Positions 1-9,034 are shown, numbered from the stretch's first letter. The stretch: 64,000 bases of DNA from Granulosicoccus sp045106195 (GCA_045106195.1 JBGCEH010000051.1:1-64000), one strand, 5' to 3'. Numbers and translations: made by a program. Notes: generated by a model not told the origin, from the letters alone.

Positions 1-2
1 TG

Positions 3-380
3 CCGTTTGTTATCTGGATACTGCAAAGTTTTATCGTTCAGGTGCCAAGACAACTGGAAGAGGCTGCACGCATGGATGGCGCAGGACCGTTTCAGGTTTT
101 CTTCAAAGTCGTTTTGCCATTGATCAAGCCCGGTCTTGCCGCAGCGGCCATTTTTACGTTCCGTATTGCATGGAATGAGTATCTGCTGGCTTCTGCCTTG
201 TCAGATCGCGATACCAAGACAGTTCCCATATTGATTGTGAATAACATGTCTGAATTCAATGTTGAGTGGGGTGTGATCATGGCCACTGGAATGTTGTTGG
301 CTATTCCACCCATTATTTTTACGCTTTTTGCTTCCCGCCAGATAATTACCGGGATGACAGCAGGTGCTGTCAAAGGCTAG
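3..380 (+). CDS. Carbohydrate ABC transporter permease, MalG type (C-terminal part)
   Basis: The gene enters from the left edge and only its last 125 codons are present. The visible part opens with the cytoplasmic EAA loop (EEAARMDGAG, then LPLIKPGLAAA), through which MalG-family permeases contact the ATPase. Two hydrophobic segments follow, and a short tail ends at a TAG. MalG-type inner-membrane subunits work with a MalF-type partner and a binding protein to import sugars; those genes would lie upstream of the window. The lactonase, isomerase and LacI genes downstream on the same strand suggest that a sugar or sugar acid is imported and degraded here. The family call is secure; the substrate is unknown. 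Confidence 0.9.
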   Translation, partial: PFVIWILQSFIVQVPRQLEEAARMDGAGPFQVFFKVVLPLIKPGLAAAAIFTFRIAWNEYLLASALSDRDTKTVPILIVNNMSEFNVEWGVIMATGMLLAIPPIIFTLFASRQIITGMTAGAVKG

Positions 381-464
381 TGCATGGTATTCATCATGTG
401 AAAAGGGTCATTACCGGCGGTGTAAGCGTTTTACCAAGAAACAAAATTAGTTTTGGAGATAGAA

Positions 465-1607
465 GTGACAACAGCAAAAATCGCGCTGGAAAAAGATTAT
501 TCACTCATCATCGGTACCTATACCGATCTGGATGCCCTGGCTCATCAGCCACATGCGCCAACGTCGGGTAAGGGAATTTATGGTTTAACGCTGACCAGAG
601 ACGGCCAACTGGTAGAGCGGGAAGTGGTCGATGCGTTAAATCCCGCCGTGCTTATACCGCACAGCAATGGCAGTATGATGTACGCCATTGTAGAAACCAT
701 CCAGAACAACGGTGAGGTATTGCAATACAGCGTGAGTAATAATTCTGCATTAACGCTGGTTGATTCGTTTTCAGCTTCTGGCAAGTCCACCTGTTACCTG
801 GCCCTGTCGCCAGACAAAGACGTAGCCATTGTCATAAACTACTGGGATGCCATCATCGATGTGGTCAACGTTGACAACAGCGGTAAGCTGGGAGAGGTTA
901 TCCAGAGTTTCAAACAGCACTACCGGCAGGAAGGGCAATGGCGACAGGTTACCCATCGCGAAGATCACTGGACTAACCGGCAGGTAGGGCCACATGCTCA
1001 TTGTGCCCACTTCTGGAAAGACTGGGTTTTTATCCCTGATCTCGGTGAGAACGCTATTTTTCAGTATCGCTACGATCCAGCGAAGAAAGTATTGGAGCCT
1101 GATACTCATATTGAGTTCGAAGCCGGTTCAGGTCCGCGACATATGGTGATGCATCCAGCCATGGACATCTGCTATGTGTCCAATGAATTGTTCAATACCG
1201 TTTGTGTAGCGCACCTCGACGCGTCAGATCCCGATCAGGTCAAGCCACGCCTTGTACCTGTACAGTATGAATCAACGTTGGATAATCGAGAACAAGTCTC
1301 ATATGTTTCAGAGATCAAGCTCTCACCGGATGCACGATTCCTGTATGTATCCAATCGTGGAGACAACTCGCTTGCCATTTTCAAAGTACAGGATGACGGC
1401 AAACTGGAGCGTATTGATATCGTGCCCACAGGTGGAAAGTTCCCACGTCATTTCTCTATCACCCCGTGTGGCAAGGCCGTTATCATAGCCAATCAGGATT
1501 CATCGAAAGTTAGCCTGTTTCATCGCGACGTGGAATCCGGGCTGGTCACGGCTACCGGAGACGAATACGATATACCCGCACCCAACTATGTCCGGTTTTT
1601 TCAATGA
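465..1607 (+). CDS. Lactonase-family beta-propeller protein (6-phosphogluconolactonase-like)
   Basis: A 380-residue soluble protein. It shows the repeated blade pattern of the YbhE/Pgl-type seven-bladed lactonase family: an opening IIGTYTD, then SGPRHMVMHP, ISEIKLSPDARFLYVSNRGD-like blades, and GKFPRHFSITPCGKAVIIANQ near the end. These enzymes hydrolyse sugar lactones such as 6-phosphogluconolactone, though several members have other substrates. The GTG at 465 is taken as start because GGAG (455-458) lies 6 bases upstream; a TTG at 453 overlaps that site and is less likely. No signal peptide is visible. Its place between sugar-importer and isomerase genes fits hydrolysis of a lactone made from the imported sugar. 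The exact substrate is inferred only loosely. Confidence 0.75.
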   Translation: MTTAKIALEKDYSLIIGTYTDLDALAHQPHAPTSGKGIYGLTLTRDGQLVEREVVDALNPAVLIPHSNGSMMYAIVETIQNNGEVLQYSVSNNSALTLVDSFSASGKSTCYLALSPDKDVAIVINYWDAIIDVVNVDNSGKLGEVIQSFKQHYRQEGQWRQVTHREDHWTNRQVGPHAHCAHFWKDWVFIPDLGENAIFQYRYDPAKKVLEPDTHIEFEAGSGPRHMVMHPAMDICYVSNELFNTVCVAHLDASDPDQVKPRLVPVQYESTLDNREQVSYVSEIKLSPDARFLYVSNRGDNSLAIFKVQDDGKLERIDIVPTGGKFPRHFSITPCGKAVIIANQDSSKVSLFHRDVESGLVTATGDEYDIPAPNYVRFFQ

Positions 1608-1638
1608 ATTGTCTCTGTTAGTACGGTGGTATTAGCTC

Positions 1639-2418
1639 ATGAATCTTAGGTACTCGGCAAATATTGGCTTCCTGTGGGAGCACCTTCCTCTACCGGCCCG
1701 AATAGCGGCGGCTGCACAAGCCGGTTTTGATGCGGTGGAATGTCATTTCCCGTACGAGTACGAACAGGATGATATTGCAACAGTAATTGCTGAGCACAGG
1801 ATACCTCTGATAGGTCTCAATACAGTGTTGGGCCCTCCGGGAGAGGGACACTTTGGTATGGCAGCCATTGTTGGAAAAGAAGCGCTGGCACGCAGCTATA
1901 TTGATCAGGCTATCAGCTATGCCAGTGCTGTTGGCGCTGACAATGTCAATGTGGTGGCAGGCGCAAGTACACGTACAGAAACCTCAGAAGCTGTGTTTCG
2001 GGAAAACCTGCATTATGCCTGCCGACAGGCTGCTGCATCGAGTATCACGATATTGATCGAGCCCTTGAACCCGCGCTCTGTACCCGACTACCACTTCAGC
2101 ACCATTGAACAGGCAAGAGCTACCATTGATGCGGTGGCTGAAGACAACCTCAAGATCATGTTCGACTTCTTTCACACGCAGATTGTTCAAGGTGATCTTT
2201 GTAGGCTCTTGCAAGATCATCTACCCTGCATCGGTCACATCCAGATATCAGCAGTACATGATCGTGGGGAACCGGACATCGGTGAGATCAATTATCCTTA
2301 TGTGCTCGATATGCTTGATAGAAGCAATTACTCAGGCTATATCGGCGCCGAGTACAAGCCGCGTGGTCAATCGGTTGAATCCGGGCTGGGTTGGCTGAAC
2401 CAATTTCGTTCTGTGTAA
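1639..2418 (+). CDS. Hydroxypyruvate isomerase / 2-oxo-tetronate isomerase family TIM-barrel enzyme
   Basis: A 259-residue xylose-isomerase-like TIM barrel with the Hyi/OtnI signature order: N-terminal RYSANIGFLW, a GxNxV-containing strand (GADNVNVVAG), catalytic Glu in ILIEPLNPRSVPDYH, metal ligand Asp in IMFDFFHTQ, the HIQISAVHDRGEPD-GEINY segment, and the last Glu in YIGAEYKP. Family members interconvert hydroxypyruvate and tartronate semialdehyde, or 2-oxotetronates, using a divalent metal. It starts 31 bases after the lactonase stop on the same strand, so the two are probably co-transcribed. The family is clear; which of the two substrate classes it uses cannot be read from sequence alone. 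All expected catalytic acids are present. Confidence 0.82.
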   Translation: MNLRYSANIGFLWEHLPLPARIAAAAQAGFDAVECHFPYEYEQDDIATVIAEHRIPLIGLNTVLGPPGEGHFGMAAIVGKEALARSYIDQAISYASAVGADNVNVVAGASTRTETSEAVFRENLHYACRQAAASSITILIEPLNPRSVPDYHFSTIEQARATIDAVAEDNLKIMFDFFHTQIVQGDLCRLLQDHLPCIGHIQISAVHDRGEPDIGEINYPYVLDMLDRSNYSGYIGAEYKPRGQSVESGLGWLNQFRSV

Positions 2419-2493
2419 CGCCATAATGCAAGCCTGGTCACATATTCGTGTTCTGGGCCTCGAATGTCAGTCTGACGGGATATCGGTTTATTC

Positions 2494-3534
2494 ATGACGC
2501 AACGCGGCAAGTCCAACCCGGTTACCATGGAGGATGTGGCGCAAGCTGCCGGTGTATCGCGAATGACGGTGTCGCGTGCCATGCGTGCAGATGGCACCGT
2601 ATCGGAGAGTACTCGGGAGCGGATTCTCAAGATTGTCAAGAAAATGAACTACGTGCCTGATCAAATGGCAGGTAGCTTATCGACCAAACGCTCAGGTTTT
2701 GTTGCAACCTTGGTTCCTTCGCTCAACAATGTGCATTATGCCAAGATGGTACAGGCACTGACGGAGAACATAGAATCCACTGGTATGCAGATCCTTCTTG
2801 GTCATACCGATTACTCCATGGTACGGGAAGAGCAACTGGTTGAGAGTATGTTGAAGCGTCGGCCAGAGGCAATTGCTTTGCCGTTCGACGGGCACACCAA
2901 GCGCACCATCAAGCTTTTAAAGCAGGCGCATATCCCGGTTGTCGAGCTGTGGGAGACGCCGGCCAGACCCATCGGATATACGGTTGGCTTTTCAAACGAG
3001 AAAGCCTCCTACCTGATGACGGAAAAACTCATCGATCTCGGTTATCGAAACATAGCATTCCTGTGTGAAACCAACGATGAATGGACCCGAGGTGCGGCGA
3101 GAAGAGCCGGATTCAGAAATGCCATGGAAGCCGCAGGCTTGTCATCACACAGAATGATCCGTTACGGCACGCCGCCCATGTCTATCAAGGATGGCTTTCA
3201 CATTGGCAAGAATCTCAAACAGTATTATGTCGATATCGATTGCGTATTCTGTGTGTCAGACTCACCAGCATTCGGTGTACTGAGAGCCCTGCAAGAGCAA
3301 GGTGTGCAAGTACCTAACGATGTGGGTGTTGCAGGTTTTGGTAATTTTGAAGTCTCGCGCTACGCCATGCCATCCATAACGACAGTAAAAGTTGATCCGG
3401 CTGAAGTCGGTCGTGTTGCAGCTGATCTTGTGATTCGTCTACTTGGCGATAAGGTATCTACACGAAAAGAGCCGAAAAAATTTCAGATTGATGTGTCGTT
3501 GAGTTTGCGCGACAGCACTCGATTGCTGAAATGA
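2494..3534 (+). CDS. LacI-family transcriptional regulator
   Basis: A 346-residue repressor. Residues about 11-58 are a LacI helix-turn-helix with hinge (TMEDVAQAAGVSRMTVSRAM, then STRERILKIVKKMNYVPDQMA). The rest is a periplasmic-binding-protein-like effector domain with the usual CVFCVSDSPAFGVLRALQEQG and VGVAGFGNFEVS segments. It resembles the GntR (gluconate) branch of the family. It closes the sugar locus in the same direction as the transporter, lactonase and isomerase genes, so it most likely represses that set and responds to the imported sugar acid or a phosphorylated product. Its stop is only 2 bases from the stop of the convergent MFS gene. Confidence 0.9.
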   Translation: MTQRGKSNPVTMEDVAQAAGVSRMTVSRAMRADGTVSESTRERILKIVKKMNYVPDQMAGSLSTKRSGFVATLVPSLNNVHYAKMVQALTENIESTGMQILLGHTDYSMVREEQLVESMLKRRPEAIALPFDGHTKRTIKLLKQAHIPVVELWETPARPIGYTVGFSNEKASYLMTEKLIDLGYRNIAFLCETNDEWTRGAARRAGFRNAMEAAGLSSHRMIRYGTPPMSIKDGFHIGKNLKQYYVDIDCVFCVSDSPAFGVLRALQEQGVQVPNDVGVAGFGNFEVSRYAMPSITTVKVDPAEVGRVAADLVIRLLGDKVSTRKEPKKFQIDVSLSLRDSTRLLK

Positions 3535-3536
3535 CT

Positions 3537-4721
3537 TTATGCTGGTCGTGGCTTGGCATCCTTGGAAAACAGATAAATCAGCAAGGCTAAGGCCAGCATC
3601 AGTGCATAAAAGCCGAACAACAGCTGATAACTCTCTGGTGAGTCTGGTTGAGGCTGTGCATCGATGAGTCGCCCGCTGGCGAGCTGCATAACGCCAGCGC
3701 CGAATATTGAGCAGAAGTTAAGCAGCGTCACACCTCGTCCAATCAGATGTGCAGGCAGAAAGCTTCGCCCATGCGCCATGATGACGCCGTAGCTGGTGCC
3801 GCACAGACCAACGACAACAAACACGACGGTTGCAATGTTCAGATCGATGTTTGGTTTAAGAGCCAGTACCATTAGTGCTACAAGTACGGTCAGGTTACCG
3901 ACAAACACCACCCACTTGCGGGAATTGAACACCCGGTCCAGCGGGCCATATACGAGGCTTCCGACAATCATTGCTATAGCCATATAAAAGGTGGTTTGCC
4001 CGATCTCCAGACTGTTTGCCTGATAGAGATCGTGCAGGTACGGGCCCGCCCATAGGCCCCGAATACTGACGACAGGAGCATAGCAGAACAATGTCATGAC
4101 CATGATGGCCCAGAGCACTTTGGACTTGAGAAGCGTCAGGTACCCGCCAAGCCCTGCACTTTGTGTGCTGTCCATTTCAGGGTCCCGTACAAAGGCATAG
4201 ATAGCCACTGCGATGATGAATGACACCACGCCCAACCCTAGCATGGTCCCGCGCCAACCGAAAAACTCCACGGCTGCTGCCAGTGGAGTAGCACCGATGA
4301 CGTTACCGGTATTGCCGAATGCCACCAGTGATGAGGTCATTACGGCAAAAGTACTTGCGTTGAATCGTTGCGCAAATATGAATAGTGACGCCATCAGCAC
4401 CGGTGAACAACCGATACCGAAAAGGAGCATCGCGATAACAATGGCAATAGGGGTCTGTGCGGTGGCAAACAAGACCGCGCCACTAGTGGTCGCTAAGCCA
4501 AAAATAACGGCGGCCGTTCGCCGAGGCCCAAAATGGTCCAGACCGACGCCGACAACGAACTGCATCAATGCAAAGCTCAAGAACCAGACGCCTGAAGCGA
4601 GAGACAGGTCGCCTTTGTCAGCAGCAAGATCCTGCGTCAGTTGTGGCGTCAGTACCGCCAGAAACGAGCGGTAGAACTGGGAGAGCACATAGGCAAGTGC
4701 AAGTGCTGCAAGTCCTTTCAT
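3537..4721 (-). CDS. Major facilitator superfamily transporter
   Basis: A 394-residue membrane protein with about twelve hydrophobic segments. It has the MFS motif A-like loop after helix 2 (GVGLDHFGPRRTAAV) and a central hydrophilic loop near RDPEMDSTQSAG. Inner-membrane secondary transport of a small organic solute is the family role. The gene converges with the LacI gene and is divergent from the AOR operon, with 203 bases to the ferredoxin start. A carboxylate or aldehyde-related substrate for the AOR pathway is possible from position but not shown. The substrate is unknown. Confidence 0.8.
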   Translation of the reverse strand: MKGLAALALAYVLSQFYRSFLAVLTPQLTQDLAADKGDLSLASGVWFLSFALMQFVVGVGLDHFGPRRTAAVIFGLATTSGAVLFATAQTPIAIVIAMLLFGIGCSPVLMASLFIFAQRFNASTFAVMTSSLVAFGNTGNVIGATPLAAAVEFFGWRGTMLGLGVVSFIIAVAIYAFVRDPEMDSTQSAGLGGYLTLLKSKVLWAIMVMTLFCYAPVVSIRGLWAGPYLHDLYQANSLEIGQTTFYMAIAMIVGSLVYGPLDRVFNSRKWVVFVGNLTVLVALMVLALKPNIDLNIATVVFVVVGLCGTSYGVIMAHGRSFLPAHLIGRGVTLLNFCSIFGAGVMQLASGRLIDAQPQPDSPESYQLLFGFYALMLALALLIYLFSKDAKPRPA

Positions 4722-4924
4722 TCTTGATTAGTCAGGCGTCTGGCAGTGAATGAGAATGAGCATAATGATGTATTTAGTGTCATTATTTACGATTTTTTGA
4801 TAATTCTGCGGTGCTAGCCTTGGGCCTCATTGGCCATAGTTGCTAATAGTGGCTTCGGTCATTATCCTTATGGAAGGCGGGGTCTTACCCATGCCCAAAA
4901 AAAAACCACACGGAGAGAAAAAGA
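4722..4924. promoter_or_regulatory. Divergent intergenic region and AOR operon leader
   Basis: This 203-base gap separates the MFS gene (minus) from the ferredoxin gene (plus) and must hold the AOR operon promoter. The MFS-proximal half is AT-rich. The ferredoxin-proximal half is G+C-rich with several short self-complementary pieces (for example GGCC repeats near 4825-4835 and a ggg/ccc mini-hairpin at 4880-4890), then an A-run and a clear GGAG ribosome site at 4912-4915. No known riboswitch consensus could be matched by eye. Confidence 0.4.
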
Positions 4925-5392
4925 ATGCAGAAATCCCTGCACATAGATCCGGGCAAGTGCACCGGATGTCTGCAGTGCGAGTCAGCTTGCTCGTTGGTTA
5001 ACGAAGGGATGGTCAATCCCGCAAAGTCTCGTATCAAGGTCTTCAACTTTCATGATGAGGGTCGATTCGTCCCCTACACATGTACTCAGTGCGATGAGGC
5101 GTGGTGCATGCAAGCCTGCCCTGTAGACGCTATTGTGCTGAATCCGACCAACGGATCCAAGGATGTGCTCTCGGATGTCTGTGTAGGTTGTAAGGTCTGC
5201 ACCATAGCCTGTCCGTTTGGCACGATCAACTACAACACTTCAACAGGCAAGGTGGTGAAGTGCGACTTGTGCGGCGGCGATCCTGAATGTGTATCTGCCT
5301 GTCCTACGCAAGCCATCACTTATGTGGATGCCAATGCCACGGGTCTTGACAAGATGCGTGCCTGGGCTTCAAAAACCGATAACGCAGGTTGA
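4925..5392 (+). CDS. aorA: AOR-associated ferredoxin-like electron-transfer subunit (four Fe-S clusters)
   Basis: A 155-residue polyferredoxin with sixteen cysteines in four groups: CTGCLQCESAC, CTQCDEAWCMQACP, CVGCKVCTIACP and CDLCGGDPECVSACP, as in HycB/AorA-type subunits holding four [4Fe-4S] clusters. In characterised bacterial AOR complexes (Aromatoleum type) a protein of this size passes electrons between the tungsten subunit and the FAD subunit. The order here (polyferredoxin, AOR, FAD reductase) and the sizes match that complex. GGAG at 4912-4915 supports the ATG. The AOR gene begins 14 bases after its stop. The symbol is by analogy with AorABC. Confidence 0.88.
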   Translation: MQKSLHIDPGKCTGCLQCESACSLVNEGMVNPAKSRIKVFNFHDEGRFVPYTCTQCDEAWCMQACPVDAIVLNPTNGSKDVLSDVCVGCKVCTIACPFGTINYNTSTGKVVKCDLCGGDPECVSACPTQAITYVDANATGLDKMRAWASKTDNAG

Positions 5393-5406
5393 GGGGATAA
5401 CAGACA

Positions 5407-7263
5407 ATGAGCTGGACAAGAAAAGTACTGCGGGTGAACCTGACGAGCGGTTCGATAGCTGAAGAGCCACTCAATATGGAGTGGGCACATGACTACCTCG
5501 GGCAACGTGGCCTGGCCACGCGCTATCTGGTAGACGAGATAGATCCGGCCTGTGATGCGCTAGGGCCTGAGAACAAGATGATAATGACCACCGGCCCTCT
5601 GACAGGCACCATTGCCTCCACCGGCGGTCGTTACTCGGTGGTTTGCAAAAGCCCGCTCACGGGTACGGTCGCATGCTCCAACTCTGGCGGCTACTTTGGC
5701 GCAGAGCTGAAGTTCGCTGGCTGGGACATGATCATTTTCGAAGGCAAGGCTGCATCGCCGATGTACCTGAGTATCGAAGATGATGTTGCCAAACTGATGC
5801 CGGCAGATGACCTGTGGGGCAAGTCAGTCTGGGAAGCAGACAAGATGCTGCGCCAGAAGCACCAGGATCCGCAGGTCAAGATCGCTTGTGTGGGCCGTTC
5901 TGCTGAAGAAGGTTGCCTGTACTCAGCGATCGTTAATGATCTGCACCGGGCAGCTGGCCGTTCAGGTGTCGGTACGGTCATGGCGTCAAAGAATCTCAAG
6001 GCGGTTATTGTTCGAGGCTCCAAGGGGCTTGGTGGTATCAAAGATCCCAAGCGTTTCCTGCAAGCGACCAAAGATGGTAAAAAAGTGCTCGCTGATAATG
6101 CGGTGACCGGTCAGGGCCTGCCCACCTATGGCACACAGGTTCTGATGAATGTCATTAACGAGGTGGGCGCGCTGCCCACGCGCAACATGCGTGAGACCCA
6201 GTTCGAAGGTGCCTCAAATGTCAGTGGTGAAGCTATGCATGAGCCACGCAAGTCAGACGGCAAGCCCAATCTGACCACTAACGGCGCCTGCTTTTCCTGC
6301 ACGATCGCCTGTGGCCGAATCTCTACCATCGACCGCACACACTTCTCCGTAAAGGACAAGCCGGAATACTGGATCAACTCCGGCGGCCTTGAGTATGAAG
6401 CAGCCTGGGCGCTGGGGCCTGATACCGGAGTTGATGATATCGATGCCCTGACTTACGTCAACTTCCTGTGCAATGAAGATGGCATGGATCCGATCTCTTT
6501 CGGCTCAACGGTGGCTGCCGCCATGGAGCTGTTTGAAACTGGTGCCATCACGACTGAGCATACCGGCGGTGTTGAGCTGAAGTTCGGCTCAGCTGAGGCC
6601 TTGTGCTGGGCAGCAGAAGTAACCGCAAAGGGTGAGGGTTTCGGCCTTGACCTGGGCCTCGGTTCCAAGCGCCTTTGCGAAAAGTACGGCAAGCCTGAAT
6701 TCTCGATGACGGTAAAAGGTCAGGAATTCCCTGCCTACGATCCACGTGGCATCCAGGGCATGGGATTGGCGTATGCAACATCAAACCGAGGTGCCTGCCA
6801 CCTGCGTGGCTATACCGTATCGTCCGAAATTCTGGGAATCCCTGAAAAAACGGATCCTCTGGAGTCAGGTGGCAAGGCTGAACTGGTCAAGGCATTCCAG
6901 GATGCGACTGCGGCGGTTGATTCTGCCGGCCTATGCGTTTTCACCACATTTGCCTGGACGATGGACGACATTGCTCCTCAGGTAGACGCAGCTTGTGAAG
7001 GCGACTGGTCAACAGAGCGCATGATGGAAGTGGGTGAGCGGGTCTGGAATCTTGAGAAGGATTTCAACCAGAAGGCAGGCATCACGGGTGCTGATGACAA
7101 CTTGCCAGCGCGTCTGCTCAAGGAAGAAGCCGCTTCAGGCCCGGCCAAGGGGCGTGTTACGGAGCTTGATCAGATGCTGCCTGAGTACTACCAGTTACGC
7201 GGGTACTCGTCAGACGGCTCCATGACAGACGAGACTCGTCAGAAGTGGGCATTGCCGAGCTAG
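5407..7263 (+). CDS. aorB: Aldehyde:ferredoxin oxidoreductase, tungsten-type catalytic subunit
   Basis: A 618-residue AOR family enzyme, the usual length. The N-terminal domain carries the pterin-binding glycine-rich stretch (GPLTGTIASTGGRYSVVCKS and CSNSGGYFGAELK). The [4Fe-4S] ligands are visible as Cys295, Cys298 and Cys302 (ACFSCTIACG) plus Cys510 (GLCVF). The second pterin-binding region includes DPRGIQGMGLAYATSNRGAC. Family enzymes oxidise aldehydes to acids at a bis-pterin tungsten centre, or reduce acids in reverse. There is no signal peptide, so it is cytoplasmic. Preceding polyferredoxin and following FAD reductase genes suggest an AorABC-like complex able to use NAD(H). Tungsten rather than molybdenum is inferred from the family and from the tungstate-binding protein elsewhere in the window. 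Confidence 0.95.
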   Translation: MSWTRKVLRVNLTSGSIAEEPLNMEWAHDYLGQRGLATRYLVDEIDPACDALGPENKMIMTTGPLTGTIASTGGRYSVVCKSPLTGTVACSNSGGYFGAELKFAGWDMIIFEGKAASPMYLSIEDDVAKLMPADDLWGKSVWEADKMLRQKHQDPQVKIACVGRSAEEGCLYSAIVNDLHRAAGRSGVGTVMASKNLKAVIVRGSKGLGGIKDPKRFLQATKDGKKVLADNAVTGQGLPTYGTQVLMNVINEVGALPTRNMRETQFEGASNVSGEAMHEPRKSDGKPNLTTNGACFSCTIACGRISTIDRTHFSVKDKPEYWINSGGLEYEAAWALGPDTGVDDIDALTYVNFLCNEDGMDPISFGSTVAAAMELFETGAITTEHTGGVELKFGSAEALCWAAEVTAKGEGFGLDLGLGSKRLCEKYGKPEFSMTVKGQEFPAYDPRGIQGMGLAYATSNRGACHLRGYTVSSEILGIPEKTDPLESGGKAELVKAFQDATAAVDSAGLCVFTTFAWTMDDIAPQVDAACEGDWSTERMMEVGERVWNLEKDFNQKAGITGADDNLPARLLKEEAASGPAKGRVTELDQMLPEYYQLRGYSSDGSMTDETRQKWALPS

Positions 7264-7490
7264 AGACCTCTGGCAAGGCACTGGTTTGCAGCGCCTTGTC
7301 ATGATTTTGCCAACCCCGGTTGGCATGTCAGCAACAGGTAAAGTAGGATACATCGGGCGCAGTCTATCTGCGCCTGATTTGTCTGTGGGTCAGGATAGTG
7401 ATTGCTGTTTCACCCTGATCTGTCAGCACCGCGTGCTGAGTCAGGTTGCTTCGGGTACGCAGTAACACCAACAACGATTGGAAAACGAAC
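7264..7490 (+). promoter_or_regulatory. Hairpin-rich intercistronic region between aorB and aorC
   Basis: This 227-base spacer holds four stem-loops readable by eye: 7274-7298 (ten pairs, one mismatch), 7309-7324 (gccaac/gttggc), 7356-7374 (ggcgcag/ctgcgcc, perfect seven pairs) and 7423-7439 (tcagcac/gtgctga, perfect seven pairs). None is followed by a strong T run. They may set relative message levels of the AOR subunit and the reductase by processing or partial termination. Position is seen directly; function is inferred. Confidence 0.5.
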
Positions 7491-8762
7491 ATGCATTACG
7501 TGATTATTGGTGCAGGACCTGCCGGAGTGAACGCGGCGGAGCATTTACGCAAATTCGACCCCAGTGGTCAGATCACCCTGCTGGTTGCCGAGGATGTTCC
7601 TCCCTACTCCCGAATGGCACTCCCGTATTATCTGGTAGGTAACATCGAAGCCGAAGGCACCCACCTTCGCAAGAACACTGATCACTTTGATAAGCTGAAT
7701 ATCACGCTGAAGCAAGGCCGGGCCAGTTCAATCGACGCAGCATCAAAAACAATCACCCTGTTAGGTGGCGAGACCTTGAACTATGACAAGCTGCTAATTG
7801 CCACAGGCGCGACAGCCACCCGTCCACCGATACCGGGAATCGACTCGGACAACGTTTTCAATTGCTGGTCACTGGCAGATTCGCACAAGATTGTCGAAAC
7901 AACCCAGCCCGGATCGAAGGTCATTCTCATGGGGGCCGGATTCATCGGCTGCATTATTCTTGAAGCACTGGCGGCCCGTGGGGTCGACCTTACGGTCATC
8001 GAGATGGAAAACCGGATGGTGTCGCGTATGACCAACGAGGTCATGGGAACCATGATCAAGGATTGGTGTGTTGCCAAAGGCATCAAGGTGCTGACCTCTA
8101 CAAAGGTATCCAGCATCGAGTCGCAGGAAGGTGATGATCCGTTGAATGTCAACACTGAAGACGGGCAGAGCTTGCCCGCCGATGTGGTTATTTGCGCCAC
8201 GGGTGTACGCTCCAATACCGCCTTTCTCGAAGGCAGTGGCATCAATGTCGACATGGGCATCATCGTTGACGATTTTCTGCAGACCAGCGTACCGGATGTG
8301 TTTGCAGCGGGTGATGTTGCCCAGGGACGTGATTTGTCGACAGGCGACTACTACGTTCAGGCGATACAGCCTACGGCGGTCGAGCACGGCAAACTCGCTG
8401 CCAGTAATATGGTTTATGGCACACAAACGCCGCATCCGGGCAATCTGAACATGAACGTTCTGGATACGGTTGGCCTTATATCAACCTCTTTCGGTATGTG
8501 GATGGGTGTTGAGGGCGGTGAAGAGGCAGAAATGTCTGATGTGGACAACTTCAAGTACCTGAATCTGCAATTCAAGGATGATGTACTCGTGGGCGCCAGT
8601 AGTCTGGGTATGACACAGCATGTGGGCGTCATGCGTGGTTTGATACAAACCGGCGCACATCTTGGTGAGTGGAAGGATAAGTTGATGGACGAACCCAACC
8701 GCATATCCGAAGCCTATCTGGCCAGTGCGCAAGCCCAGAATATTACAATGGCGCCCGCATAG
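7491..8762 (+). CDS. aorC: FAD-dependent pyridine nucleotide-disulfide oxidoreductase family subunit (AOR reductase)
   Basis: A 423-residue flavoprotein. It has an N-terminal FAD dinucleotide fold (YVIIGAGPAGVNAAE), an ATG motif (LLIATGATATRPP), a second NAD-binding fold (VILMGAGFIGCIILEALA) and the FAD-binding GD motif (VFAAGDVAQG). It lacks the paired redox cysteines of true disulfide reductases, as in NADH oxidase and rubredoxin reductase relatives. In AorABC complexes such a subunit couples the enzyme to NAD(H). The ATG at 7491 is chosen because the FAD fold begins two residues later; an in-frame upstream start at 7446 would add 15 unlikely residues. The MoaD-like gene follows after 17 bases. 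Confidence 0.85.
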   Translation: MHYVIIGAGPAGVNAAEHLRKFDPSGQITLLVAEDVPPYSRMALPYYLVGNIEAEGTHLRKNTDHFDKLNITLKQGRASSIDAASKTITLLGGETLNYDKLLIATGATATRPPIPGIDSDNVFNCWSLADSHKIVETTQPGSKVILMGAGFIGCIILEALAARGVDLTVIEMENRMVSRMTNEVMGTMIKDWCVAKGIKVLTSTKVSSIESQEGDDPLNVNTEDGQSLPADVVICATGVRSNTAFLEGSGINVDMGIIVDDFLQTSVPDVFAAGDVAQGRDLSTGDYYVQAIQPTAVEHGKLAASNMVYGTQTPHPGNLNMNVLDTVGLISTSFGMWMGVEGGEEAEMSDVDNFKYLNLQFKDDVLVGASSLGMTQHVGVMRGLIQTGAHLGEWKDKLMDEPNRISEAYLASAQAQNITMAPA

Positions 8763-8779
8763 GTCCGGTTGTTGTTGAT

Positions 8780-9034
8780 ATGAAAATCACGTTCAAGCTC
8801 TACGCGACCCTGCAACATTTGCTACCGGCAGGTGCGGTAAAAAATGCGGTACAAATTGAAGTGCCCGATGATGTCACGCTCAACGATATTATCGACGAGC
8901 ACAAGGTTCCGCGAGAGCTTGCGCATCTCGTTCTTATCAACGGGGTATTCCAGTGTGAGGCGGATCGTGACAAGCCACAAGTGCTCAAGGATAGTGACGT
9001 GTTGGCGATATGGCCGCCGGTGGCCGGCGGATGA
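8780..9034 (+). CDS. MoaD/ThiS-like sulfur carrier protein
   Basis: An 84-residue beta-grasp protein ending in the required Gly-Gly (PPVAGG), through which MoaD is adenylated, thiocarboxylated and donates sulfur to build the molybdopterin dithiolene. The VLKDSDVLAIWPPVAGG tail is typical. It lies inside the AOR operon, so it is probably a dedicated carrier for the tungsten cofactor rather than the housekeeping MoaD; no MoaE partner gene is adjacent. The call as a MoaD/ThiS-type protein is firm; dedication to AOR is inference from context. Confidence 0.85.
   Translation: MKITFKLYATLQHLLPAGAVKNAVQIEVPDDVTLNDIIDEHKVPRELAHLVLINGVFQCEADRDKPQVLKDSDVLAIWPPVAGG

Noticed and set aside
4213..4674. 153-codon plus-strand open frame within the MFS gene
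   Set aside because: Antisense to a membrane protein gene; the low-complexity Thr/Pro/Ala product is a typical shadow.
4800..4900. Molybdenum/tungsten cofactor riboswitch ahead of the AOR operon
   Set aside because: Short complementary stretches exist, but the known Moco consensus could not be matched by eye, so it is listed only as an unresolved leader.
7869..8435. 188-codon minus-strand open frame inside the FAD reductase gene
   Set aside because: Antisense to intact FAD and NAD folds, with no family resemblance.
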